This document shows, in pieces, positions 24,299 to 32,600 of a stretch of 64,000 nucleotides of DNA. The notes below the pieces were generated by a model. The model saw nothing but the letters and a program-made list of their open reading frames with translations. It made no database searches and was not told where the DNA came from. Both the position numbers and the translations under genes were made by a program. The stretch is from Bordetella parapertussis (GTDB lineage Bacteria > Pseudomonadota > Gammaproteobacteria > Burkholderiales > Burkholderiaceae_D). Positions within the stretch are counted from its first letter, which is position 1. Every line of letters starts with the position of its first letter. The DNA lies in NCBI GenBank assembly GCA_945866125.1, contig CAMBFZ010000010.1:62001-126000 (forward strand), in the 5' to 3' direction.

Positions 24299-25816
24299 AT
24301 GGCAGTCCAACAACCCACCGCAGCACAGGTTCGTGCCGCCGCCGAAGAAGTCGGCCTAGCTCTCACCGATGACGACATTAAATCGTACCAAGGTCTGATG
24401 GCCGGCAATATCGCTGCCTACAACATGATCGACCACATGCCCGACGAGCTGCCGATTGTGCAGTATCCGCGTACCCCGGGTTACTTTCCTGCGCCGGAAG
24501 AAAACAAACACAACGCCTGGTACGTCAAAACCTCGATCAAAGGCGCGTCAAGTGGTCGCCTGCTTGGCAAGCGTGTCGCCGTCAAAGATAACGTCATGGT
24601 CGCGGGCGTGCCCATGATGAATGGCAACTCCATCCTCGAAGGCTATGTTCCCAACATCGACGCAACCGTCGTCACCCGGCTGCTCGACGCCGGTGCTGAA
24701 ATCATCGGCAAGACCCACTGCGAGTCCTACTGCATCTCAGCGGGCAGTCACACCGGCGCCAAGGGTGCGGTTCACAACCCCATGAAAATGGGTTATTCCG
24801 CCGGCGGCTCATCGTCTGGCACAGCCGTAGCGGTAGCGCTCGGTGAAGCAGACCTGGGCATTGGCGGCGACCAAGGCGGTTCAATCCGCATGCCCGCTTC
24901 CTGGTCCGGCATCGTCGGCATGAAAGCCACCCACGGACTTGTGCCCTACACCGGCATCATGCCGATTGAAATTTTTGTCGACCATACCGGTCCGATGACA
25001 AAGACAGTCGCCGACAACGCGATGATGCTCGAAGTCATTGCCGGGCATGACGGCTACGATCCACGGCAATACGGTGCGCCGCCCGACCTGAACTACACCA
25101 AGCTGCTGGACGCTGGTGTAAAAGGTCTGCGTATTGGCATCGTCAAAGAAGGCTTTGACCGTCCTGAATCCGAAGCCGCGTCCGATGCCAAAGTCAGAAA
25201 AGCGGCAGAGGCATTCACCAAGCTGGGTGCCATCGTCGAAGAGATTTCCATTCCTGAGCACTTGATCGGACCAGCACTATGGACGCCGATTGGTGTGGAA
25301 GGCATTGCGCAGACCATGATGTTTGGTGATGGCTATGGCCTATCAAGGCCGGACCTGTATGTGACAGGCTTGATCGACAAATTGCATGGCTGGCAGTTAC
25401 GTGCCAACGAGCTCTCCGAGACCACGAAAGTATTGACCGTCTTAGGCAGCTACATCAAGAAATATCATGGCAGTCATTACTACGGCAAGGCGATCAACAT
25501 TACCCGACGCCTCACCGCTGCCTATGATGCGGCGCTGGCTAAATACGATGTACTGCTGATGCCGACCATGCCGATGAAAGCCACCAAGCTGCCACCGGCT
25601 GACGCTAGTCGCGAAGAATACTTCGCGCGTGCACTCGAGCAGATCGGCAACACCTGCCCGTTTGATATCTCCCATCATCCAGCCCTGACCGTACCCTGCG
25701 GACTTGTGGATGGTTTACCGATTGGCATGATGTTAGTTGGTAAGCATTTTGACGAAGCAACCGTCTACCGTGTAGGCAACGCCTTCGAAAAAACAGGCGA
25801 TTGGAAGAGCATGTAA
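24299..25816 (+). CDS. Amidase-signature-family amidase
   Basis: 505 residues; hydrolyses amides to acids plus ammonia in the cytoplasm. The Ser-cisSer-Lys triad is readable: Lys96 in VAVKDN, Ser171/172 in GYSAGGSSSGTA, nucleophile Ser195 in DQGGSIRMPAS. These numbers coincide with those I recall for the Rhodococcus nitrile-pathway amidase (Lys96, Ser171, Ser195), and the N-terminal helical extension (about 80 residues) is also of that type. AGGAGG precedes the ATG. Last gene of the amide-uptake cluster: imported amide would be cleaved here. No nitrile hydratase genes are in the window. Confidence 0.9.
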   Translation: MAVQQPTAAQVRAAAEEVGLALTDDDIKSYQGLMAGNIAAYNMIDHMPDELPIVQYPRTPGYFPAPEENKHNAWYVKTSIKGASSGRLLGKRVAVKDNVMVAGVPMMNGNSILEGYVPNIDATVVTRLLDAGAEIIGKTHCESYCISAGSHTGAKGAVHNPMKMGYSAGGSSSGTAVAVALGEADLGIGGDQGGSIRMPASWSGIVGMKATHGLVPYTGIMPIEIFVDHTGPMTKTVADNAMMLEVIAGHDGYDPRQYGAPPDLNYTKLLDAGVKGLRIGIVKEGFDRPESEAASDAKVRKAAEAFTKLGAIVEEISIPEHLIGPALWTPIGVEGIAQTMMFGDGYGLSRPDLYVTGLIDKLHGWQLRANELSETTKVLTVLGSYIKKYHGSHYYGKAINITRRLTAAYDAALAKYDVLLMPTMPMKATKLPPADASREEYFARALEQIGNTCPFDISHHPALTVPCGLVDGLPIGMMLVGKHFDEATVYRVGNAFEKTGDWKSM

Positions 25817-25828
25817 TCAATGCGCGCG

Positions 25829-25898
25829 GGGGTCAGGTCTTGCAAAACAACACGGCCGCACAAATGTCCGATGATGTGGTTTTGCAAGACCTGACCCT
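25829..25898. repeat. REP-like palindromic repeat element, copy 1
   Basis: Perfect 19-bp inverted repeat: gggtcaggtcttgcaaaac (25830-25848) and gttttgcaagacctgaccc (25879-25897), with a 30-nt interior. It sits between convergent genes (amidase and LysR regulator). The same sequence recurs at 53682-53835. It behaves like a dispersed REP element and may also act as a terminator-like hairpin. Confidence 0.85.
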
Positions 25899-25921
25899 CC
25901 GCTTCTCGGGCATCACGTTTC

Positions 25922-26827
25922 TCAATCGCTGAAGCGATCAAACACCAAGCTTCGAAACCATTGATTTCCCGGGTCTTTATGAAAACGTGAATGCCAAAAC
26001 ATGTTTACCCCAATCTCAGGCAATTTGAGAGGCAAGCGCACATACCGGAGGTTGAAGGGCTCGATGCAATGACGGGCAAATCTCTCGGGTACCGTCGCAA
26101 TCATATCTGTCGTGGCCAGGATATGACCGACTGCGACAAAATGCGGCACCGTCAACACCGCCCTGCGCGTGACACCTAGTTTTTCGATCGACCCATCAAC
26201 ACTGGCATGACCGGTTCCCGCCGCAGACACAACAACGTGATCGGCCGCCTCAAACTCTGCTTTTGTGAGGGCCGACTTCTTGTCCAGCGGATGGCCGCGC
26301 CTGAACATGCAGACATGCTCCTGTACAAACAGACGGCGCTGAAAAAATCCAGATTTCAGATGGGGCAACCAACCTATGGCCAAATCAATTCGGCCAGCCT
26401 CCATATCTTCGGCCAGATTGACCCCTGTTGTCCTGATCGTTAAAAGAGAAATACCCGGCGCGATTTCGGCCAGAATTTTCATCAGCGTCGACAAAAAATA
26501 AATCTCGCCGATGTCGTTCATGCCAACGATAAATTTACGCTGGCTACTCGCAGGATCAAATCCGGTGCGCTGATTTAGCGTCTCGTGAATTATCGACAAC
26601 GCGTAGCCGATCGGCTCAGCCAGCTGCATCGCATAAGAAGTCGGCTCCATCCCTTTGGAGGTCCGCAAAAATAACTCATCCCCCAGCTGCTGCCTCAACC
26701 GGTTTAATGCGTTGCTGATGGTCGGCTGACTCAGCCCAAGGTTGACGGCCACAGCCGACACTCGCCGCTCCTGCAGGAGTTGCTGAAATATTATGAGCAA
26801 ATTGAGATCGATGTCTTTGATATCCAT
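25922..26827 (-). CDS. LysR-family transcriptional regulator
   Basis: 301 residues. N-terminal winged helix-turn-helix (DIDLNLLIIFQQLLQERRVS, then LSQPTISNALNRLRQQLGD), followed by a two-lobed effector domain (FIVGMNDIGEIYFLSTLM). The style resembles the NodD/NagR/LinR branch, which often controls aromatic degradation. Divergent from the GST-type isomerase gene at 27018, whose expression it probably controls. Confidence 0.9.
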   Translation of the reverse strand: MDIKDIDLNLLIIFQQLLQERRVSAVAVNLGLSQPTISNALNRLRQQLGDELFLRTSKGMEPTSYAMQLAEPIGYALSIIHETLNQRTGFDPASSQRKFIVGMNDIGEIYFLSTLMKILAEIAPGISLLTIRTTGVNLAEDMEAGRIDLAIGWLPHLKSGFFQRRLFVQEHVCMFRRGHPLDKKSALTKAEFEAADHVVVSAAGTGHASVDGSIEKLGVTRRAVLTVPHFVAVGHILATTDMIATVPERFARHCIEPFNLRYVRLPLKLPEIGVNMFWHSRFHKDPGNQWFRSLVFDRFSD

Positions 26828-26834
26828 ACGGCCA

Positions 26835-26880
26835 ATATTCAGAATATGAATTCGTTTAATTTAGGGAATTCTATATATTA
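26835..26880. promoter_or_regulatory. Candidate LysR binding region
   Basis: Between the divergent LysR and isomerase genes. atattc-a-gaatat is a 13-bp interrupted palindrome (26835-26847), followed by two gaattc boxes. LysR proteins bind such interrupted dyads in divergent promoters. The region is very A/T rich, so chance occurrence is possible. Confidence 0.35.
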
Positions 26881-27017
26881 ATTTTATTCGACTTTCTATA
26901 CTCCCCTCAGAAAAATTTCCGTAAGTAGTGGGCCGATGTCTGCACTTGGTCTTCGAAAGGACAGGTGCTCATTGTGTCTTCCTGTGCCCTGACAAAAATT
27001 ATTTGAAGCGAGTAAGC

Positions 27018-27680
27018 ATGAGCCAACAGCACAATTTAATTCTGCATAATTATTTTCGTAGCTCCGCTGCCTATCGCGTGCGTATCGCGATGAATCTCAA
27101 AGGCCTCGACTATGCCTACCTCCCCGTCCACCTGACACGGGACGGCGGCTTGCAGACCAAAGAGCCTTACAAATCCCTCAACGCGCAACAGCTCGTGCCG
27201 CTGCTTGTTGATGATGGATTTCAGGTGAGCCAATCGCTGGCGATCATTGAATATCTCGATGAGAAATTTCCCCAGATTAGGCTGATCCCAGACGCGCTAG
27301 AGAGCCGGGCACGCGTGCGCCAGATCGCCCTAACGATCGCTTGCGACATGCATCCCTTGCAAAACCTGCGGGTATTGAAATACCTCACCGGCAAGCTTGG
27401 CTTATCGGAGGAAGACAAGACCGGCTGGATCCAGCATTGGCTGATGCTGGGTCTGGACGCACTGGAGACTGATCTGGCGCGCTCGCCGATACGCGGCCTA
27501 TTTTGCGTGGGCGACAACCCAAGCATGGCCGACTGCGCATTAGTACCCCAGATGTTTAGTGCAACACGTTTTGGCGTTGACACGGCGGCCTATCCGACGC
27601 TATGCGCCATTGCCGACGCCTGCGAAAACCTGCCCGCAATCGCTGCGGCCCACCCTGCCCGTCAAATTGATTCTGAATGA
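27018..27680 (+). CDS. maiA: Maleylacetoacetate/maleylpyruvate isomerase, zeta-class GST
   Basis: 220 residues from ATG 27018; the frame opens 90 nt earlier but a GST starts at this Met. The zeta-class motif is FRSSAAYRVRIAMNLKG, and the thioredoxin-like domain continues through LNAQQLVPLLVDDG and SLAIIEYLDEKFP. The helical domain has the TIACDMHPLQNLRVL segment typical of MaiA/NagL. It isomerises maleyl- to fumaryl-products in tyrosine or gentisate breakdown using glutathione. Neither fumarylacetoacetase nor a dioxygenase is adjacent, so which pathway it serves is open. Confidence 0.88.
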   Translation: MSQQHNLILHNYFRSSAAYRVRIAMNLKGLDYAYLPVHLTRDGGLQTKEPYKSLNAQQLVPLLVDDGFQVSQSLAIIEYLDEKFPQIRLIPDALESRARVRQIALTIACDMHPLQNLRVLKYLTGKLGLSEEDKTGWIQHWLMLGLDALETDLARSPIRGLFCVGDNPSMADCALVPQMFSATRFGVDTAAYPTLCAIADACENLPAIAAAHPARQIDSE

Positions 27681-27768
27681 CCCCCCTTAACCAAAAAAAG
27701 GAGCAACGGCCAACCCCACAACACGCAGTAGAAGCATCTATTTCTAATAATTACACAAGGAGAGTTAC

Positions 27769-27985
27769 ATGAAGAAGAACCTACTGGGTCTCGCCATCGC
27801 CGGCACGCTAGTGGCCGCCATCGCGACACCAGCCAGCGCTGCGGGACCAACTGCGGCCGACTTGATCAACGATACCAAGGCCACCGCTGATGTCACCACG
27901 TATGGCATGGGCTATGGACAGCAACGTTTCTCAAAGCTAAACCAAATCACCCGCGCTAATGTAAAAAAACTCGCGCCAGTTTGGT
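27769..27985 (+). pseudogene. xoxF: 5' fragment of a xoxF-type PQQ methanol dehydrogenase gene
   Basis: AGGAGAG and ATG are intact. The translation gives a signal peptide (MKKNLLGLAIAGTLVAAIAT, cleaved near ASAA) and then the start of a XoxF-like quinoprotein: TTYGMGYGQQRFSKLNQIT, ITRANVKKLAPVWS. XoxF proteins are about 600 residues; here homology stops after about 72, at about 27985. The frame then runs into sequence identical in type to the toxin-tail repeats on the other strand and ends at 28122. The rest of the gene is not in the window. This is a rearrangement scar, not a functional enzyme. Confidence 0.85.
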
Positions 27986-28285
27986 CTCAAACTGCACCCC
28001 GCCCCCGCCGCCATTTCCAGCCAGACTTTCCCCCTGAAACTCATGGGAATTCAGGTCGCATAAAAAAACATGCGGACAAAATGGGCGATGCTGCTCATGC
28101 CAGCGTCGATGCTGACGCCTAAACAGAGGATGATCTGGGCGGCGCGGACCCGGGCGCGGGTAGTACCGACGTCGCAACTGCATGTCACGCCAAGGCGGAC
28201 GACGCATAGCGCACGCAGCATCTGTGTCGTCCATGATTGGCAACCCTCGACAACGATGATGAATTTGGTGAAAGGCGTAATGCAT
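27986..28285 (-). pseudogene. Orphan toxin-tail fragment of fhaB/cdiA, copy 3
   Basis: On the minus strand an open frame begins with ATG 28285 just after the stop of the second immunity gene and reads through HQIHHRCRGLPIMDD into FQGESLAGNGGGGGVQFE, the same ending as the big exoprotein. It is cut at about 27986 by the junction with the xoxF fragment, so its last about 20 codons are missing. No immunity gene follows. Confidence 0.75.
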
Positions 28286-28286
28286 A

Positions 28287-28763
28287 TCACTTAAGCTGTT
28301 CGCCCGTGCAGGTCGCAACGCCTGTTTCGGGGTCGAGATCGTAGGCCCACCGACGTGTGCGCAACCCCAGTAAAAGGCCAGGTGCGTACGTATCAAAAAC
28401 GATTTTTTCAACTGTTGGATTACATTCCAGTCTTGAATAACTCGATGGCTTTTCTGGGATGGCACGCCGCTTAAAAAATTTATTACCCATGTCGGTAAAC
28501 GGATCGTAATAGCCTTCGCAGTTGGGATCATCTTCTTTGGCATGGCGATGACGCGACTCCCAATTCACATACCCAGTCTCTTCTCTTGTCACTTGCCAAA
28601 TCACCTGATTATGCGCGTCAAGGCGGAAAACGTTGTGGTTGGCCGTGTGTAGATTTTTAGTCGCTCCTGTCCAGATAGCAGCTCGTATAATTCGGCCGCC
28701 ATCTGGCATGGCAATTTCATGGGCCACTTGAAGATTCAGAGTTTCTATAATTTCCCATTTCAT
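28287..28763 (-). CDS. Immunity-type protein, second copy
   Basis: 158 residues, homologous along most of its length to the protein encoded at 29127-29606: both share ANHNVFRLDAHNQVIWQVT, EETGYVNWESRHRHAKE and PEKPSSYSRLECNPT. They differ most at the N terminus and around residues 25-40. Its ATG overlaps the stop of the orphan toxin-tail frame as ATGA (28760-28763), the usual CDI toxin-immunity arrangement. Likely protects against a different toxin variant, or is a relic. Family not recognised; cytoplasmic (no signal). Confidence 0.7.
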   Translation of the reverse strand: MKWEIIETLNLQVAHEIAMPDGGRIIRAAIWTGATKNLHTANHNVFRLDAHNQVIWQVTREETGYVNWESRHRHAKEDDPNCEGYYDPFTDMGNKFFKRRAIPEKPSSYSRLECNPTVEKIVFDTYAPGLLLGLRTRRWAYDLDPETGVATCTGEQLK

Positions 28764-29125
28764 TTAATTAGCCTCGGATTAGTAAACCATTTTGCAAAGT
28801 CGGCGTCAGGTACCTTATCGCTATTCAACACCTCAAACTGCACTCCGCCGCCACCGCCATTTCCAGCCAGACTTTTCTCCTGAAACGCGTGGGGATTCAG
28901 GTCGCATAAAAAAACATGCGGACAAAATGGGCGATGCTGCTCATGCCAGCGTCGATGCTGACGCCTAAACAGAGGATGATCCGGGCGGCGCGGACCCGGG
29001 CGCGGGTAGTACCGACGTCGCAACTGCATGTCATGCCAAGGCGGACGATGCATAGCGCACGCTGCGTCGTCCATGATTGGCAAGCCTCGACAACGATGAT
29101 GAATTTGGTGAACAGTGCGTTTCAT
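28760..29125 (-). CDS. Orphan toxin-tail ORF (CdiA-CT-like module), copy 2
   Basis: 121 residues. ATG 29125 follows the first immunity gene's stop by 1 nt (TGATATG). The first about 75 residues (IHHRCRGLPIMDDAACAM, then Arg/Pro/His-rich sequence) are unrelated to the exoprotein and have a non-protein-like composition. The last about 40 match the end of the exoprotein: FQEKSLAGNGGGGGVQFEVLN, then a variant ending FAKWFTNPRLIK. It is probably a displaced 3' end with its own immunity gene. Whether it is translated is doubtful. Confidence 0.55.
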   Translation of the reverse strand: MKRTVHQIHHRCRGLPIMDDAACAMHRPPWHDMQLRRRYYPRPGPRRPDHPLFRRQHRRWHEQHRPFCPHVFLCDLNPHAFQEKSLAGNGGGGGVQFEVLNSDKVPDADFAKWFTNPRLIK

Positions 29126-29126
29126 A

Positions 29127-29606
29127 TCACTTGAACTGTTCGCCGGTGCAGGTCGCTATGCCAGTTGCAGGATCGAGATCATAGACCCACCGCCGAGTAG
29201 TCAGCCAAAGTAAACGGCCGGGTGCGTACGTATCAAAACCGATCTCTTCAAATGTTGGATTGCATTCCAGTCTTGAATAGCTCGACGGCTTCTCCGGTAG
29301 AGGATGGCGTTCAAAAAATGCCGTCCCTAAATGCGTGAATGGATCGTAATAGCCTTCGCAGTTGGGGTCCTTTTCTTTGGCATGGCGATGACGCGACTCC
29401 CAATTCACATACCCAGTCTCTTCTCTTGTCACTTGCCAAATCACCTGGTTATGCGCGTCGAGGCGGAAGACGTTGTGGTTGGCAAGATCCAAAGATGGCC
29501 AGTACTTTTGGTCGATGGGCCACGCATCGACGATACGACCTCCATCTGGCATGGCAATCTCATGCCAAATCAAAAAATTTAGATCGACTAAGACCTCACC
29601 CTTCAT
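29127..29606 (-). CDS. Immunity protein candidate for the FhaB/CdiA-like toxin
   Basis: 159 residues, soluble, no signal. Its ATG overlaps the exoprotein stop as ATGA (29603-29606), as cdiI does with cdiA. Segments IWHEIAMPDGGRIVDAW, NHNVFRLDAHNQVIWQV and TRRWVYDLDPATGIATCTG are shared with the second copy at 28287. No named immunity family recognised. Inferred to neutralise the C-terminal toxin domain encoded immediately upstream. Confidence 0.75.
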   Translation of the reverse strand: MKGEVLVDLNFLIWHEIAMPDGGRIVDAWPIDQKYWPSLDLANHNVFRLDAHNQVIWQVTREETGYVNWESRHRHAKEKDPNCEGYYDPFTHLGTAFFERHPLPEKPSSYSRLECNPTFEEIGFDTYAPGRLLWLTTRRWVYDLDPATGIATCTGEQFK

Positions 29607-32600
29607 TTGATCTCCCTCGGATTGATAAACCAGTCATTAAATGCCGGACCCTTCGGGGGATTCAACACTTCAAACTGCACCCCGCCCCCGCCGCCATTTC
29701 CAGCCAGACTTTTCCCCTGAAATATGCTGATGTCATTCGCAACCGTAATGCGCAAGCTAAATCCAGCGGGTACCAGTACATCCGTCATATGCGTGGGCAG
29801 GTGCGGCAACGCATACTTACTCGCGATTTGTTCAATGCTTAAACCTTTCACCTCATTTGCCGGCATCATCCAACTTGAAATTTGCCCTTGCCCTTCACTG
29901 TTAATCGTATAAAACCGCACAAACGCGGTCGGCTTTACCGTCGTAAAGCTCACCGCCTGTGTACCCGGCAAATACGGCATTTTAAAATTCGCATCTCGCG
30001 CCAGCACTTCCTGATTCAACGTATTCGCGCTCCCCACCTCCTCCACCTTCGCCCCCACCGGCAACGCGTTCTGCACACGACCATTGGCCTCGGCAACCGT
30101 CAGCTCCTGTGCTGTTCTCTGACCAAATCCCGGCGACATTAATTTACGGGGATCAGCGACTCCACCGTCGCGGTAAAAGCCGTTATCCATCCGGCTTTTA
30201 TTCAACGCATTGGCCGCCTCCGTTTGCACAGCCGATTTCACGGCTGCCTGATCGACTGCCCGCACTACCCCAAGACCGAGCTGCGTGGTCAGGTAAACCG
30301 AGCTCGATCCGATTGCCAGCACATCCACCAGCGCCTCGCCCCGCACCGTTGGGTCCGTGCTGTTCAATCGCCCTCGTAATTCAGCCGGTAGATCCGCTAT
30401 GCCACGCGCAACATCGACTGCAGCGTCAACCAAACCTTTCTCGAGAATGGCCGTCGTCAGACCGTACGCACCCACGCCCGTCGTCATTACCAACGCCGGC
30501 GGCGAGAGTTTTAACAAACCCTTGGCCACGCCAAACAAGAGCGGATTCTCGATCCGCTGACCATACAAGTACCCGGCCGTGTTGACTTGACTGCGCTCAT
30601 TACTTATCGACAGCGTCACATCTTCTTTGGGGTCGTATTGCCGGTAACTTTGCCGGGCTTGCTGTATCGCCAGATTCCAGCCTCCACACGTCGCACTGGC
30701 CGGTACACGGCATGCGCCTTCGATCTGCTTGTCGCGCCAAGTGTCGAGAGCGTCCCACTGTGCGACCTCTTGGCTTAGCTGCTGACGACAGGCGTCGTCC
30801 TGACATTGCAGTAGTTTTTGCTTGGCGGCTTCGCGTTGACCCGCTTCCTGATGTAATAAAAAATTATTTCCTACTTCATTGGTCGCCGCACCGGCGCCCG
30901 CGACCCCACCCACCGCACCGCCGGCCGTTGCACTGGCGACGGCCGTAATCGCCTGTGCCAACGCACCATCGATACCAGCCTTGGCAAGTTGCTGCGCAAC
31001 GAGGGGCGCGGTTAGGGTGCCGACTGCTGCACCAGCCGCGCCGTCCACCCCACCGGTAAACCCGCCCACGACGGCGTGTGCCAATACACGGCTGATGCCC
31101 TGTTCGCCCCATTGCGTCTCTAGCGCCTGCGCTTGCTGCTCAAGCGCGCTGCGACGGCTGAGGTCAGCGGTGCCCGCGGCCTCCTGCCGCAGTTCGCCGG
31201 CTTGCTTCATCTGCTTGCTTGCGTAGTCGCCAATGGCTTTGCTGGCCTGCTGTCCAAACAGCTGCGTAATCTGCACCTGCGCATCAATCTCGCGCTGCAC
31301 GGTGCCCGCATCAAAGATCGGTTTTAACCCGGCTTCCTGATCACCGGTGCGCGCTGATTGCTTGCCGGCGATGCCACTGATGGCCGCTTCGGTGATGCTG
31401 GAAACGCTGTCGCCGTCATGCCCGCCTCCTACGCCGGTACCACCTGGTACCAGCTTGCCGCTGGGGCTCATGCCGGTACCAATGTTGACGCTGACTGCGT
31501 TGGCCTCAAAGCGGGCGTGGTTGCTGATGTCGCTCACGACGAGCGTGCCGCCGGTGACAAATTTGTTCTGCTGGGCCTCGAGCGCTGCTTGGGTACTGGT
31601 GACGGCGCCGCCTGTCAAAACGGTGTCACCCTTTACTTGCACTTGAAAGCCACCATCCCCGGCGCGAATGGCAGACTGCTCGACGACGCTCTGGTAGTCA
31701 CTAACGATTTTGCTCGCAGCAAGGTTGACGTTGCCGTTCACGCCTGTGCCTGCCGTGACGCTGCCGCCCACATTTTGCTGGCCGCTGTCGTAGGTGCTGG
31801 TGTCTTGCACGCTGGCGATGCGCAAATCGCCCGCAACCTTGAGTGTGACTTGATCGGCACGGACCACGCCACCCCGAATGACGGTGTCACCCCCTGAAAT
31901 GAGCGTGACTTGATTGGCATTTAAGCGGGTGTTGGTGGCGACGACGTCGCTGCCGTCGGCGTGGCCGCGACCCAGACTACCGGACGCGGTCACCCCCACG
32001 CCTGCGTTGGTGCTGATGACCACACCGACACTGGCGCTGCTGCTTTTGTTGGTGCTGTGCTGATCGGCGGTGTTGGTGGCCGCTTGCAACGTAATGATGC
32101 CGTCGGCTTGCAACTTGATGGCCTCGGTGGCGTTGACTTGGACACCTTGCAGGTTAATGTTGCTGTCTTTACCGGCACCGGTAGTGGTGATGTGCACGGC
32201 GCCCCCTGCCGTGATGCGGGAGACGTCAGCGCTGTCGCTGCTTCGGGTGGCGTTGCCTTTGCTGCTGCTGGTGCCAAGACTGATGCTGACGGTGACACCG
32301 CCTATTTGGTCGGCGGCGTTGGCGTCGCGTGAGGTGGGGTTGCCGGCACTGTCGGTGCCGGTTCGGATCTGGTTGTCTTTGCCATTGATGGTGCTGCTTT
32401 GCCCTTTCTGCACCGCGTCGTAGGCAGTCTGCCCTGCTAGGGCGACGTTGGCCGCAGCCAGTGCTTTCATGCGCGGATCTTGGGTGTTGCCAGCGGCATG
32501 TGTCATCTGCTCGGCCGTTTGTATGGCGGTGATGATGGGTGTGGTGAGCGCGATGGTGATGCCGGTTTGTTTGATGCTGACCGCGTTGGTGCTGTGGCTG

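Larger units (their letters stand above)
27986..29720. repeat. Direct repeats of about 840 bp: toxin-tail plus immunity modules
   Basis: The sequence starting tcaaactgcac occurs at 27987, 28833 and 29670 (spacings 846 and 837). Each is followed on the plus strand by the GC-rich tail sequence ending near cagactttt. The first two copies are also followed by a nearly identical 260-bp segment (about 28040-28290 and 28885-29125). Between the copies lie two homologous immunity-type genes. The arrangement is a tandem duplication of the 3' end of the fhaB locus. Confidence 0.85.

Noticed and set aside
27769..28122. 117-codon open frame as a genuine small secreted protein
   Set aside because: Only the first about 72 codons are coding-like (xoxF start). 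The rest is antisense to the duplicated toxin-tail sequence.
28885..29125. Insertion sequence between the toxin modules
   Set aside because: No terminal inverted repeats, target duplication or transposase-like translation could be found; it is listed as an unidentified repeated segment instead.
31358..31897. Long plus-strand frames (also 36000-36400, 33221-33544) inside the exoprotein region
   Set aside because: They are complementary-strand shadows of the GC-rich repetitive fhaB-like gene; no ribosome-binding sites and Ala/Val/Gly-biased composition.
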